Shown here piece after piece: positions 43,998-52,762 of a stretch of 64,000 nucleotides of DNA. Every line of letters starts with the position of its first letter. Position 1 is the first letter of the stretch. The stretch is from assembly GCA_032027085.1 (NCBI GenBank), contig JAVSMS010000001.1, positions 2,201,705-2,265,704 of the forward strand, in the 5' to 3' direction. This DNA is from Pseudorhodoplanes sp. (lineage in GTDB: Bacteria; Pseudomonadota; Alphaproteobacteria; Rhizobiales; Xanthobacteraceae). The position numbers were made by a program, and so were the translations under genes. The notes below the pieces were generated by a model. The model ran no database searches. It saw only the letters and a list, made by a program, of their open reading frames with translations, and was not told the origin of the DNA.

Positions 43998-44921
43998 ATG
44001 CAGCCTGACCTTTTGGCCATGCGGCGCGGATGGTGCGAAGCTTTTCTTGCTGCGTTGCTGCTGCTGGTCGGCTCTTCCCTCAGCCGGGAGGCCGAAGCGC
44101 AGCAACATGACGACTCGCTTTGTCTCATGATCGAATCGGCGGCGCAGTCGCATGACCTGCCGGTGGAGTTCTTCGCCCGGGTGATCTGGCAGGAAAGCCG
44201 TTTCCGCGCCGGTGCCGTCGGGCCTGTGACGCGCAGCGGCCATCGCGCCCAGGGCATGGCGCAGTTCATGCCTTATACGGCTGCCGAGCGTGGTCTGCTC
44301 GATCCTTTCGATCCCGTCCAGGCGCTGCCGAAATCGGCGGAATTCCTGCGCGAGCTGTGGCTGGAATTCGGCAACCTTGGGCTGGCCGCCGCAGCCTACA
44401 ACGCGGGTCCGCGCCGCGTGCGCGAATGGCTCGATGGTACGGGCCACATGCCAGGCGAGACGCGCAATTATGTGTCGGCCATTACCGGAATGACTGTCGA
44501 CGAATGGAAGGAGCAGCGCGGCAAGCCGACGCCGCCAGCCTCGCCGCGCAACAAGCCGGGCTGCGGTGAACTGATGGCGTTGCTCAAACAGACGCCCAGT
44601 CCCTTCCTTGAACAGCTTGAGCGACGCGTGAAGCTTGTTGCGGGAAGTCCCTGGGGCGTGCAGCTCGCCGCCGGATTTTCGCGCGATCGCGTCTTGGCAG
44701 TCTATGCACGGCTGATAAACCGTTTCAGCACCGTTCTTGCGGAACGCGATCCGAGCATTCTCACGACATTGCTCCGCAGCCGCGGCACCCGCGCTTTCTA
44801 TCAGGTGCGTCTTGGCGCCGAGACGCGCTCTGCCGCCAACGATCTGTGCAGTCAGATCAGACGCGCCGGCGGCGCCTGCATGGTGCTGCGCAATACGCGC
44901 GGCCGCGCCGACGCGGGTTAG
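43998..44921 (+). CDS. Lytic transglycosylase, SLT family
   Basis: 307 residues from the ATG at 43998 (44019 is also possible). A signal segment (AFLAALLLLVGSSLSREAEA) precedes the SLT domain (about 45-155): FFARVIWQESRFRAGAVG with the catalytic Glu in WQES, then GMAQFMPYTA and AAAYNAGPRRV. The C-terminal 130 residues resemble a SPOR/accessory part. It cuts peptidoglycan glycan strands. The end overlaps the convergent dehydrogenase by 4 bases. Confidence 0.9.
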   Translation: MQPDLLAMRRGWCEAFLAALLLLVGSSLSREAEAQQHDDSLCLMIESAAQSHDLPVEFFARVIWQESRFRAGAVGPVTRSGHRAQGMAQFMPYTAAERGLLDPFDPVQALPKSAEFLRELWLEFGNLGLAAAAYNAGPRRVREWLDGTGHMPGETRNYVSAITGMTVDEWKEQRGKPTPPASPRNKPGCGELMALLKQTPSPFLEQLERRVKLVAGSPWGVQLAAGFSRDRVLAVYARLINRFSTVLAERDPSILTTLLRSRGTRAFYQVRLGAETRSAANDLCSQIRRAGGACMVLRNTRGRADAG

Positions 44922-45994
44922 TTGTTATCGCCTTCCAGCGCGCGCTTCACCGCGTCGGTCACCTGACGTGTGGTCGCGTTGCCGCCGAGATCGGGCGTAT
45001 GCAGCGCCGTGTCGGCGGTGACGCGCTCGACGGCCTTCATGAGGCGCGCAGCGGCGGCTTTCTCGCCGAGATGATCCAGCATCATCACGCCGGTCCAGAA
45101 TGTGCCCACCGGATTGGCGATGCCCTTGCCGGTGATGTCGAAGGCCGAGCCATGGATCGGCTCGAACATTGAGGGTGTCTTGCGCTCGGGATTGAGATTG
45201 GCCGTCGGCGCGATGCCGAGCGAACCGGCGAGTGCCGCCGCGAGATCGGAGAGAATATCGGCGTGCAGATTGGTTGCGACGATGGTGTCGAGCGTCTCCG
45301 GCCGCAATGTCATGCGCATGGTCATGGCATCGACCAGCATCTTGTCCCATTCGACGTCGGGAAAATCTTTTGCGACTTCCGCCGCCATGTCGTCCCACAT
45401 CACCATGCCGTGGCGTTGCGCATTTGACTTGGTGACGACGGTGAGTTTCTTGCGCGGGCGCGAACGGGCCAGCTCGAAGGCGAAGCGGATGATGCGGGTG
45501 ACGCCGGACCGCGTAAACATCGCGACGTCGGTGGCGACCTCCTCCGGAAGGCCCTTGTGCACGCGGCCGCCGACGCCGGCATATTCGCCTTCCGAATTCT
45601 CACGCACAATCACCCAGTCGAGCTCGGGACCGCTGACGTGCCGCAGCGGGCTTGTGATGCCGGGCAGGATGCGGGTCGGCCGCACATTGGCGTATTGATC
45701 AAGCGGCTGGCAGATCGCGAGCCGCAGCCCCCACAGCGTGATGTGATCGGGAATATCGGGTGCACCCACCGCGCCGAAATAAATAGCGTCGAAGGGGCGC
45801 AGCCTGTCGGCGCCGCCTTCCGGCATCATCACCCCGTGCTTCTTGTAATAGTCAGAGCCCCAGCCGAAATGCTCGACCTTCAGCGAAAAGCCGCCATCGC
45901 GCTGGGCGCAGGTTTCGAGGACTTCAAGGCCCGCGGCGATGACTTCCGGCCCGATGCCGTCGCCGGGAATCGCAGCAATCTTGTGGATGCGCAT
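44918..45994 (-). CDS. Tartrate/D-malate dehydrogenase (isopropylmalate dehydrogenase family)
   Basis: 358 residues from the ATG at 45994 (MRIHKIAAIPGDGIGPEV). The family's NAD-binding and metal motifs are clear: IVRENSEGEYAGVGG, VDAMTMRMTLRPE, TNLHADILSDLAAALAGSLG and FEPIHGSAFDITGKGIANP. The combination ENSEGEY and SDYYKKHGVMMPEGG matches tartrate dehydrogenase (TtuC) and decarboxylating D-malate dehydrogenase more than LeuB. A LysR remnant lies just upstream. Confidence 0.9.
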   Translation of the reverse strand: MRIHKIAAIPGDGIGPEVIAAGLEVLETCAQRDGGFSLKVEHFGWGSDYYKKHGVMMPEGGADRLRPFDAIYFGAVGAPDIPDHITLWGLRLAICQPLDQYANVRPTRILPGITSPLRHVSGPELDWVIVRENSEGEYAGVGGRVHKGLPEEVATDVAMFTRSGVTRIIRFAFELARSRPRKKLTVVTKSNAQRHGMVMWDDMAAEVAKDFPDVEWDKMLVDAMTMRMTLRPETLDTIVATNLHADILSDLAAALAGSLGIAPTANLNPERKTPSMFEPIHGSAFDITGKGIANPVGTFWTGVMMLDHLGEKAAAARLMKAVERVTADTALHTPDLGGNATTRQVTDAVKRALEGDNN

Positions 45995-46137
45995 TGTTCT
46001 TATCTCGCCATCGTCCGTCAGACCAGTCCGCATGAAATCTTCAAGACAGTTCCATCAGACACATTATAACCCGCCCGCATGGAATGATGCACAGACGGCA
46101 TTCGCCTGTGGGTAGCTCAGCCCTTACGTTGCGCTGA

Positions 46138-46428
46138 CCCGGCTCGCTTCGAGCGCGGGCGCAAGAGGGCCAGCCTTGCTGGCTGACGCCGGTCCTCACC
46201 TCGCATCCCGGCATCGTGCTGAACACCCTCGCGGCGGATGGCCGCGGCATCGTCTGGTCGCCGCAGAGTTTGGTGATGGATGATCTGGCCGCAGGAGGAC
46301 GCTTGATCCGCGCAGGCGATCCGGCATGGGACATTCCGGTTGAAATTCGCCTGTTCCGCCCGCGCGCCCGCCAGAACGACAAGGCTGAGCTTTTCTGGGC
46401 GGCGCTGACCGGCCAAACGATTTCGTGA
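46138..46428 (+). pseudogene. C-terminal remnant of a LysR-type regulator
   Basis: The open frame from 46138 to the stop at 46426-46428 encodes SHPGIVLNTLAADGRGIVW followed by PQSLVMDDLAAGGRLIRAG and WDIPVEIRLFRPRA, the end of a LysR substrate-binding domain. No upstream sequence encodes the helix-turn-helix or the first half of the effector domain. About 97 codons of a normal 300-codon gene remain. It lies divergent from the tartrate/malate dehydrogenase gene, where a LysR regulator would be expected. Confidence 0.72.
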
Positions 46429-46513
46429 AGCGGTTGCGAGGTTCTGCCGCCACCTTATTTGCATAGTATGATCCGCCCGTGAGTCGCGGATCCCTCCAAG
46501 CTGGAGACTTCTG

Positions 46514-47560
46514 ATGCCGGACTTTCGCCGCATCGTCTGGAACGCTCTGCCCGGCCTTTTAGTAGCGACGGCCTTGCTGCTGTCGTCGCAGCTTGCGTCT
46601 GCGCAGGACACGCCGGCACCGGAGGAGAATGCGGCTTCGGAAAAACTGACCATCGATCAGATGATCGAGCCGGTCGTGCGCATCAAAGTGTATGTCGATC
46701 CAAATGCGCGCACCTCGCAAAGCCTCGGTTATGAGCGCGACGGCTCCGGCATTGTGATCGACTCCAACGGTCTGGTGCTGACCATCGGCTATCTGATGGT
46801 GGAAGCGCACACGGCCGAGATCATCACCAATGACGGCCGCAAGATCGCGGCGAATATCGTCGGCTACGATCACGACACCGGCTTCGGCCTCTTGCGTGCG
46901 ACCGCGCCGCTGAAATTGCGCGCAATGCAATTCGGCAAGGCAGCCGATCTCAAAGTCGGCGAACCGGTGCTCGCCTCGAGCTTCGGCGGCCGCGACGGCA
47001 CCGTTCCCGCCTTCATCGCCGCACTCCGGGAATTCGCCGGTTCCTGGGAATATCTGATCGACGGCGCCATCTTCACCGCGCCTGCGCATTCGCACTGGAG
47101 TGGCGCCGCGCTGATCAATCGCGAAGGCAAGCTGGTCGGCGTCGGCTCGCTGATCGTCGGCGATGTCGGCGGCAAGCATACCGGCGTCGCCGGCAACATG
47201 TATGTCCCGATCGATCTGTTGCCGCCGATCCTTGCCGATCTCATCAATGACGGCCGTGCCGGCAATGCGCCGAAGCCGTGGCTTGGTGTGAATACGGAGG
47301 AGGTGAACGGCAAGCTGATCGTCAGCCGGATCACGCCGGGCTCGCCCGCCGAGAAGTCGGGAATGAAACGCGGCGATGTCATTGTCAGCATCGGCGGCGA
47401 AGCGCCGGCCGGTCTTGCGGACATGTACCGGAAAATCTGGTCGCGCGGCGAAGCCGGCGTCGACGTGCCGGTCGATTTCGAGCGGGACGGCGGCAAGCGG
47501 CATCTCGACATCAAGTCGATGAACCGGCTCGATCACCTGCGGCTGAAATCGACGCTCTGA
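46514..47560 (+). CDS. HtrA-like S1C protein with degenerate catalytic triad
   Basis: 348 residues. A signal peptide ends at LASAQD. The trypsin-like domain spans about 50-245 and the PDZ domain about 255-340 (PWLGVNTEEVNGKLIVSRI, PGSPAEKSGMKRGDVIVSI). Aligned with DegP, the His of TNNHVV is replaced (TIGYLM; Tyr93), the Asp of the TDLAVL motif is replaced (TGFGLL; Gly123), and only Ser196 in HWSGAAL remains. It is probably not a working protease and may act as a binding or scaffold protein. Confidence 0.85.
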   Translation: MPDFRRIVWNALPGLLVATALLLSSQLASAQDTPAPEENAASEKLTIDQMIEPVVRIKVYVDPNARTSQSLGYERDGSGIVIDSNGLVLTIGYLMVEAHTAEIITNDGRKIAANIVGYDHDTGFGLLRATAPLKLRAMQFGKAADLKVGEPVLASSFGGRDGTVPAFIAALREFAGSWEYLIDGAIFTAPAHSHWSGAALINREGKLVGVGSLIVGDVGGKHTGVAGNMYVPIDLLPPILADLINDGRAGNAPKPWLGVNTEEVNGKLIVSRITPGSPAEKSGMKRGDVIVSIGGEAPAGLADMYRKIWSRGEAGVDVPVDFERDGGKRHLDIKSMNRLDHLRLKSTL

Positions 47561-47584
47561 TTTCCAGCCGCTCCGCCGGGCGAG

Positions 47585-47989
47585 TTACCTGTTGCCCCAG
47601 TTGAAGTCGCGGGCTGCCGCGATCGGGTCCTTGATCGGCGAGTCGCAAGGCAGGGTAACGTTGCCCTCCATGCGGCCGGAAACGTTGTCGAAGCGCGCCA
47701 TCCGGCAATGGCCGTCTTTCTGCGCATAGACGACGCGGCCCTGACGCTTCTCCTCCGCCTTGCGCAAATCCACTTCGATCTGATGGCGTTCGCGCTCGTC
47801 GAGCACGGTGCGTGCCGTGAAGTAAGCGCAACTGATGATGACGGCACCGAAAGCCATATAGATTGCAGCCACGCGCAGCAACCGGAGGCCGCGGGTCTGA
47901 ATGCGGGGTGCTGTCCGCCGGGCGCCCTTTGCATCCTTGCGTCTCCCTTTCGCAAGGCCAGGCGCGCCGGTCATTCCAATTTCGCGCAT
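47585..47989 (-). CDS. Small single-pass membrane protein, unknown function
   Basis: 134 residues. A basic N-terminal stretch of about 35 residues is followed by one membrane helix (AAIYMAFGAVIISCAYFTAR), an Arg/Glu-rich helix (VDLRKAEEKRQGRVVYAQKD) and a tail with two Cys (GHCRMARF, TLPCDSP). I do not recognise the family. It lies tail to tail with the HtrA-like gene (24-base gap). A start five codons later (47974) is possible. Confidence 0.7.
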   Translation of the reverse strand: MREIGMTGAPGLAKGRRKDAKGARRTAPRIQTRGLRLLRVAAIYMAFGAVIISCAYFTARTVLDERERHQIEVDLRKAEEKRQGRVVYAQKDGHCRMARFDNVSGRMEGNVTLPCDSPIKDPIAAARDFNWGNR

Positions 47990-48219
47990 GTGGTGAAGTT
48001 AACACGTTTGGCTTTCCATCCGTTTTCATGAATAGCTCAAATTGTCACAACTGCCTGTTTGATGAAGCGGAAACACATCAAATCATTGCCCTTCCTCCTC
48101 ACACTCTTCGTTGTGCTTAAGAAAATCTTCATCACGATGGCCCGGCCATTCTGCATTGCCCAGGTCGCCGATCATGCGGTGCTGATCCAGCGGAATGCGC
48201 CCGCCAAGGGCTGACGCGT

Positions 48220-48654
48220 TCAGGTCTGTTTGCAGACGGCTTCGCGGCAGAGCTTGGTGAGTTCGGGGAACGGCTGATAGGCGGCCTTGCCGCATATTTC
48301 CGGAGTGGCCTTCACCATCTGCGTCATGCGTCCCGCGTAATAATAGACGGCCATTTCGCGCAGGCCCGCATATCTGGCGGGCTCGCCTTTCTTGTTGGGC
48401 CGTTCCTTCGGATCGAAACGCAGGCAGGCGACATAGCGCTGAGTTGTGCCGACATTGGTCAGCGTCGGCTCGGAGACGAAGGCGTCGCGGATGCCGCTTG
48501 GGTCCGGCAATTCCTTGTGCAGGTAGTCAAGGATCTCGGTGCGATAGCCCTGCGGATAGAGATTTTCCTCGACCTTCTTTTCTTCCTGCGCCGCGCAGCC
48601 CGCCAAGAGCGCGGCCGGCAGCAGCCAGGCTGCAATCCTTCCCGATAATGTCAC
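48220..48654 (-). CDS. Small lipoprotein, unknown function
   Basis: 144 residues from the GTG at 48654, supported by GGAGGGAGG nine bases upstream; the longer frame to 48741 has no ribosome site. A lipoprotein signal peptide ends in LLAGC (Cys near residue 20). The mature part has RYVACLRFDPKE and three further Cys near the C-terminus (PEICGKA, KLCREAVC), possibly forming disulfides. No family recognised; the lipobox predicts attachment to a membrane. Confidence 0.78.
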   Translation of the reverse strand: MTLSGRIAAWLLPAALLAGCAAQEEKKVEENLYPQGYRTEILDYLHKELPDPSGIRDAFVSEPTLTNVGTTQRYVACLRFDPKERPNKKGEPARYAGLREMAVYYYAGRMTQMVKATPEICGKAAYQPFPELTKLCREAVCKQT

Positions 48655-49291
48655 GCTGCGATGCCTCCCTCCTGCGCATCGTGAAAGTCTAGCAAGCCGT
48701 CCCCGCACGGACATCCGGAAATCCATACCAGCGCGACACAATCACGCTTGTTGTCAGATTCATTTTTCAAACAGCAGAGCAGACGCGCGTCATCGCCCGT
48801 ATTGTTTGAGGCGCCGGGATCGCCTTCCTGCTCTTTCCCTCACTTTCAATAAGTGAGGGGGATGGCGCGCCGGGCGGCGCAACCTTCCTTTTTCAGTGTG
48901 CGATCCCGTTTCCGGAACCGCCGCGTCGTCCGACGCGCCATCGCGGCGTTTTCACTACGATGCCGGGCCGCGCTTGGTGGGTGATCCAGTGTGGGCCCAC
49001 GGCAGCCAGCTCCTGGCGGAGGCCCATCAGTGGCCTCGGGCGGAGCCCCGGCATAGCCCGAGTGCGAGCTTGCGAGGCTCGCCCGCGGGCGCCGCACCGG
49101 CCGAGGCCCGGAATTACCGGGCGCCGTCCAGGAAGGGTCCTGCGGCGCATCTCCACCGCAGCCCTCCCTTCGTCCCGCCTCCATGACGCCTCATGAGAGC
49201 GCCCCTCAGCGGACGAGGTGATATGCTTATAGTCCTACATAGGAATATTGTCAAGAGAAACTTTGCGGGGAATTTGCTGGGTCCGTTTTGG
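48655..49291. other. 637-base non-coding stretch with a hairpin cluster
   Basis: No convincing gene here, though both strands carry GC-driven open frames. From 48977 to 49148 at least five hairpins follow each other: GCCAG/CTGGC (49005-49017), GAGGCC/GGCCTC (49019-49037), GCGAGC/GCTCGC (49064-49082), GCCCGG/CCGGGC (49106-49122) and GCGCCG/CGGCGC (49121-49148). Perfect palindromes GTGGGCCCAC and GCCCGCGGGC are also present. This may be a structured RNA; see findings. Confidence 0.6.
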
Positions 49292-49771
49292 CTATTTGCG
49301 CCGGCTGCCGCTGGACGCAAGCTGCGCCAGCAGTGCATCCAAAATCGCGACCTGTCCCTTCACAATCTTGCGCCGCGCCGCGTCCGGGGCGAACCAGCCG
49401 GCCTTGTCGACCTCCGGAAAATCCTGCATGCGGCCGGATCTGGGCGGCCATTCCATCGCAAAGAGATTGCTACGCAGCTTCGCCGGATCGGCGTCGCCCT
49501 GCAGGGCATAGGCCTGCACGATCTTTCCGCCGGGCTGCCTGAAGGCGCCGAGATCGATAAAGTCGCCTTGCGCGGTGAAGCCGGTTTCTTCGGTGAATTC
49601 ACGCTGGGCGGCGGCGAGCGGGTCTTCGTCTTCTTCGTAGAGACCCTTGGGAATGCTCCAGGCAGCGTCGTCCTTTTTCGTCCAGAACGGCCCGCCAGGA
49701 TGCACAAGCAGCACTTCGGGCTTCGCGCCCGACAGGCGATAAAGCAGAATCCCGGCGCTGCGTTTGGGCAT
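49292..49771 (-). CDS. Nudix hydrolase
   Basis: 159 residues. It starts MPKRSAGILLYRLSG, and the Nudix box runs from about residue 43 (GLYEEDEDPLAAAQREFTEE, completed by TGF). KRSAGILLYR and PGGPFWTKKDDAAWSIPKG are typical of the small Nudix subgroup related to dATP/NTP pyrophosphohydrolases. The substrate is not evident. Confidence 0.92.
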   Translation of the reverse strand: MPKRSAGILLYRLSGAKPEVLLVHPGGPFWTKKDDAAWSIPKGLYEEDEDPLAAAQREFTEETGFTAQGDFIDLGAFRQPGGKIVQAYALQGDADPAKLRSNLFAMEWPPRSGRMQDFPEVDKAGWFAPDAARRKIVKGQVAILDALLAQLASSGSRRK

Positions 49772-49866
49772 GGCTGCGATGTCAGTCCGATGCGTATCAG
49801 GCCTCAGGGACGTGCCGGATTGCCGTTCGCAACATCCGGGTTACGGTGTGACGACAGGAGCCTACA

Positions 49867-50454
49867 ATGAATAATCTCATCGCCGATCTCACCGCAAAAA
49901 TCCGCGACCTCGAGGCCGAACTCGACGCCGAGATGGCCAAGCGGCGCGCCGAATTGCGGGTCGGACTCGAACACGGGCGCATCGCCTTCGAGAAGGAATT
50001 GCTGCGGCGGCACCGGGAACTGAAGACCAATCTTTCGAGCTATCTCTGGAACGCGCGCCCGCTGGTCATTCTCACCGCACCGTTCATCTACGCGCTCATC
50101 GTGCCGCTTCTGGCGCTCGATCTGTTCGTGAGCATCTACCAGACGATCTGCTTCCCGGTTTACGGCATCGCGAAGGTGAAGCGGAGCGACTATTTCGTCT
50201 TTGACCGGCACCACCTTGCTTATCTGAATGCGCTGGAGAAGCTGAACTGCGCTTATTGCTCTTACGCAAATTGCCTGATCGCTTATGTGCGCGAGATCGC
50301 CGGGCGGACCGAGCAATATTGGTGCCCGATCAAGCATGCACGGCGGATGGTTGGGGCGCATCCGCGTTACGTCATGTTCGATGATTACGGTGACGCCGAA
50401 AATTATCAGCGACGGCTGGCCGAATTACGGGAAAATTTAGCCAAAGGCGAATAA
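49867..50454 (+). CDS. Cys-rich membrane protein with N-terminal coiled coil
   Basis: 195 residues. Residues 1-60 are a charged helix likely to form a coiled coil (DLTAKIRDLEAELDAEMAKR). A hydrophobic segment (about 66-95, PLVILTAPFIYALIVPLLAL) is followed by YFVFDRHHLAYLNALEKLNC, a CAYCSYANC motif and WCPIKHAR. Those Cys and His could bind metal. I have no function for the family. The terminator-like hairpin at 50567-50612 lies downstream. Confidence 0.78.
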   Translation: MNNLIADLTAKIRDLEAELDAEMAKRRAELRVGLEHGRIAFEKELLRRHRELKTNLSSYLWNARPLVILTAPFIYALIVPLLALDLFVSIYQTICFPVYGIAKVKRSDYFVFDRHHLAYLNALEKLNCAYCSYANCLIAYVREIAGRTEQYWCPIKHARRMVGAHPRYVMFDDYGDAENYQRRLAELRENLAKGE

Positions 50455-50476
50455 GCCCGCACTAATTGTTCGCTAA

Positions 50477-50490
50477 TTGACCCAAATCAA
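50477..50490. promoter_or_regulatory. FNR/FixK-type box
   Basis: TTGACCCAAATCAA matches the TTGA-N6-TCAA palindrome bound by FNR, FixK and Dnr proteins. Its centre is about 41.5 bases upstream of 50525, with TAATAT (50515-50520) in the right place for a -10 element. The spacing fits a class II activated promoter for the structured RNA downstream. The box and -10 were read by eye. Confidence 0.6.
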
Positions 50491-50525
50491 GTCGCGCCGA
50501 CTGATTCTCGTATCTAATATGATCG

Positions 50526-50612
50526 TTGCGACGGCGCAGCGCCCATCTTGCGTCGCCGTAGTCTGCGGACGCGCTCGGCAGGGTCCCACCTCGGCGCGTC
50601 CGCCCTTTTTTT
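50526..50612 (+). ncRNA. Candidate small RNA with two hairpins
   Basis: GCGACG (50528-50533) pairs with CGTCGC (50551-50556), and GGACGCGC (50567-50574) with GCGCGTCC (50594-50601), followed by seven T (50606-50612). No reading frame with a ribosome site lies inside. Position right after an FNR-type box suggests a RNA of about 87 bases made under low oxygen. The alternative is the 3' trailer of the gene that stops at 50454. Confidence 0.5.
50567..50612 (+). terminator. Intrinsic terminator
   Basis: An eight-base-pair GGACGCGC/GCGCGTCC stem with a 19-base inner loop (CGG and CCACC region may add pairs) is followed by GCCC and seven T. It ends whatever is transcribed from the left on the plus strand, and the next gene on the other strand begins at 50630. 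Confidence 0.75.
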
Positions 50613-50629
50613 GTAGCCGTGCCGCCGGC

Positions 50630-50869
50630 TCACTTCCCATCGGGCCTAATGATCAACCAAACCGGCCGCCCAAGCAAGCGGTCAAATGCGATGGTGGCGT
50701 CCCGCAGGGCCGCCGGCGCCTGGTCGCTATAGCCATAGGCCATCAGCACGAACAGAAGCGGCGGAATGGCCGCGATCCACAGCCCCCAGCGCAGCGCCTG
50801 AGCACGGATCCGGGCGCGGCGCTCGGCGTCTTTCTTCGGGTTTGGAATACGGGGCGGGAGATAGGTCAT
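50630..50869 (-). CDS. Small single-pass membrane protein
   Basis: 79 residues from the ATG at 50869 (a GTG at 50887 is possible). It starts TYLPPRIPNPKKDAERRARI, then has one membrane helix (ALRWGLWIAAIPPLLFVLMA) and a short tail ending VWLIIRPDGK. No family recognised. No clear ribosome site, so its expression is less certain. Confidence 0.6.
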   Translation of the reverse strand: MTYLPPRIPNPKKDAERRARIRAQALRWGLWIAAIPPLLFVLMAYGYSDQAPAALRDATIAFDRLLGRPVWLIIRPDGK

Positions 50870-50912
50870 GGGAATTGTTATTGTCACATCAGGCGGCGAT
50901 CACATTCCATAC

Positions 50913-51018
50913 CGTCATTCCGGAGCGCCGCGAAGCGGCGAACCCGGAATCCAGATATGAATTGGGAATTGCGGCTGGATTCCGGGTTCGCGGACCTGGC
51001 CCGCGTCCCGGAGCGACC
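50913..51018. repeat. Inverted repeat upstream of the small membrane protein
   Basis: ACCCGGAATCCAG (50942-50954) and CTGGATTCCGGGT (50975-50987) are exact inverted arms, with GGAGCGCCGCGAAGCGGCGAA to the left (an internal hairpin) and GGACCTGGCCCGCGTCC to the right. It lies between adenine deaminase (stop 51019) and the small membrane protein. This is a dispersed-repeat type for such genomes. Confidence 0.65.
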
Positions 51019-52737
51019 TCATCCCACGAGCTCAAACCTGTCCACATCGAACAATCCAAAATCGGTGATCTTCAGATGCGGGATCACCGGCAGCGGCAGG
51101 AAGGCCACTTGCAGGAGCGGTTCCAGCAGGGTGCAGCCGAGCGCTTTCGCGGCCTCGTGCAGCGGAATCAGTGCCCTGTGAACGGCGTCGAAGCGCTCGA
51201 GCGACATCAGGCCGGCGAGCGGCAGCGCCAGTTCGGCGCGGACCTCGCCACCCTCCGCAACGACGAAGCCGCCCTTCAGGTCGATCAGCCGGTTGACCGC
51301 CAGCGCCATGTCGGCATCGCTCGCGCCGACCACGCAGATATTGTGGCTGTCATGTCCAACGGATGAGGCGATGGCGCCGCGTTTCAGGCCAAAGCCTCTG
51401 ACAAAGCCGCGGCCGATATTTCGATTCCTGCCGTGGCGCGCGACCACGGCGACCTTGATGATGTCACCCGCGAGATCGATCTGCTTCTCACCATTGCGCA
51501 CGGGCAGATCGCGCACGATGCGCTCGGTGATGATCTTGCCCGGGATGACGCCGATGATCTGCGTCGAGGCGCCGGAAGCGGGAATGCGAAAATCCGACGG
51601 CGTAACTTTTTCCGCTTTCATGGAATCGAGCCCGACCGGCGCGATGGTCTGCCGCGTGGCAAACAGCGCGTCATCGACAATACGACCGGCGGAGATCACC
51701 TGCCTCACCGCGCAGGCATCGAGATCGTCCAGCAGCACAATGTCGGCGCGCCAGCCGGGCGCGATCAGTCCGCGGTCGCGCAGGCCGAAGGCATTGGCGG
51801 CGGACCAGCTTGCGAGCCGATAGACATGATGCCGCGGCGCGCCTTGCGCGATGGCGGTGCGGATCATGAAATCGAGATGCCCCTCGCGTGCGATCTCGAG
51901 CGGATTGCGGTCGTCGGTGCAGAAGGCGAGAAAGCTCGACGTGTTCTGGTCGATCAGCGGGATCAGTGCGTGCAGGTCCTTGCAGACCGAGCCTTCACGG
52001 ATCAGCACCGTCATGCCTTTGAGAAGCTTCTCGCGCGCTTCGGCGAGGCCTGTCGCTTCATGGTCGGTGCGGATGCCGGCTGAGAGATAGCCGTTGAGCT
52101 CGCGGCCAGAGAGCAACGGCGCGTGGCCGTCGATATGGCCGTCGGAAAAAGCCGACAGCTTGTCGAGCGCGGCCGGCTCTTTCGCCAGCACGCCAGGGAA
52201 ATTCATGAACTCGGCGAGGCCAACAACCTTCGGGTGCGTGCGCAAAGGCACGAGATCTGCGGCGTCGAGCCGCGCGCCGGAGGTTTCAAAGGCGGTGGCC
52301 GGTACGCAGGAGGAGAGCTGCACGCGCAGGTCCATGATGGTGTGCCGCGAGCTGTCGAGGAAATATTGAATGCCGGACAGGCCCATGACATTGGCGATCT
52401 CGTGTGGATCGCAGATCGCGGTGGTCACGCCATGCGGCAGTACGCAGCGGTCATATTCCAGCGGCGTCAGCAGCGAGGATTCGACATGGAAATGCGTGTC
52501 GATGAAGCCCGGCACTGCGAACAGGCCGCGGCCATCGATCTCGCGCGTGCCTTTGTATTGATCGTAGGTGCCGACTATGCGCGCGCCGCAGATGGCGATG
52601 TCCGTCTGCGTGATGCTGCCGGTGATGACGTCGAACAGGCGGACATTTTTGATGACGAGGTCGGCGGCTGTGCGGCCGGAGCCCTGATCGATGAAACGGG
52701 CGATGGAAGAGGGGGCGTGTCTGGCGTTCGAGGTCAC
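51019..52737 (-). CDS. ade: Adenine deaminase
   Basis: 572 residues from the GTG at 52737; the frame extends to 52788 but that part is repeat sequence. Amidohydrolase motifs: [40 protein letters not shown] and [11 protein letters not shown]. The C-terminal Ade domain includes [18 protein letters not shown]. It turns adenine into hypoxanthine in purine salvage. No purine gene is adjacent. The exact start is uncertain. Confidence 0.92.
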   Translation of the reverse strand: MTSNARHAPSSIARFIDQGSGRTAADLVIKNVRLFDVITGSITQTDIAICGARIVGTYDQYKGTREIDGRGLFAVPGFIDTHFHVESSLLTPLEYDRCVLPHGVTTAICDPHEIANVMGLSGIQYFLDSSRHTIMDLRVQLSSCVPATAFETSGARLDAADLVPLRTHPKVVGLAEFMNFPGVLAKEPAALDKLSAFSDGHIDGHAPLLSGRELNGYLSAGIRTDHEATGLAEAREKLLKGMTVLIREGSVCKDLHALIPLIDQNTSSFLAFCTDDRNPLEIAREGHLDFMIRTAIAQGAPRHHVYRLASWSAANAFGLRDRGLIAPGWRADIVLLDDLDACAVRQVISAGRIVDDALFATRQTIAPVGLDSMKAEKVTPSDFRIPASGASTQIIGVIPGKIITERIVRDLPVRNGEKQIDLAGDIIKVAVVARHGRNRNIGRGFVRGFGLKRGAIASSVGHDSHNICVVGASDADMALAVNRLIDLKGGFVVAEGGEVRAELALPLAGLMSLERFDAVHRALIPLHEAAKALGCTLLEPLLQVAFLPLPVIPHLKITDFGLFDVDRFELVG

Positions 52738-52762
52738 AATGGCTTCACAAAGGTTTCTGATG

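Noticed and set aside
44918-45994. LeuB 3-isopropylmalate dehydrogenase
   Set aside because: Motifs and neighbours fit the tartrate/D-malate branch better, and no leucine gene is near.
48846-49184. Open frames of 87-112 codons in the 48655-49291 gap
   Set aside because: They run on both strands over hairpins, with no clear ribosome site or domain. Kept as a non-coding stretch, though a conserved peptide is not ruled out.
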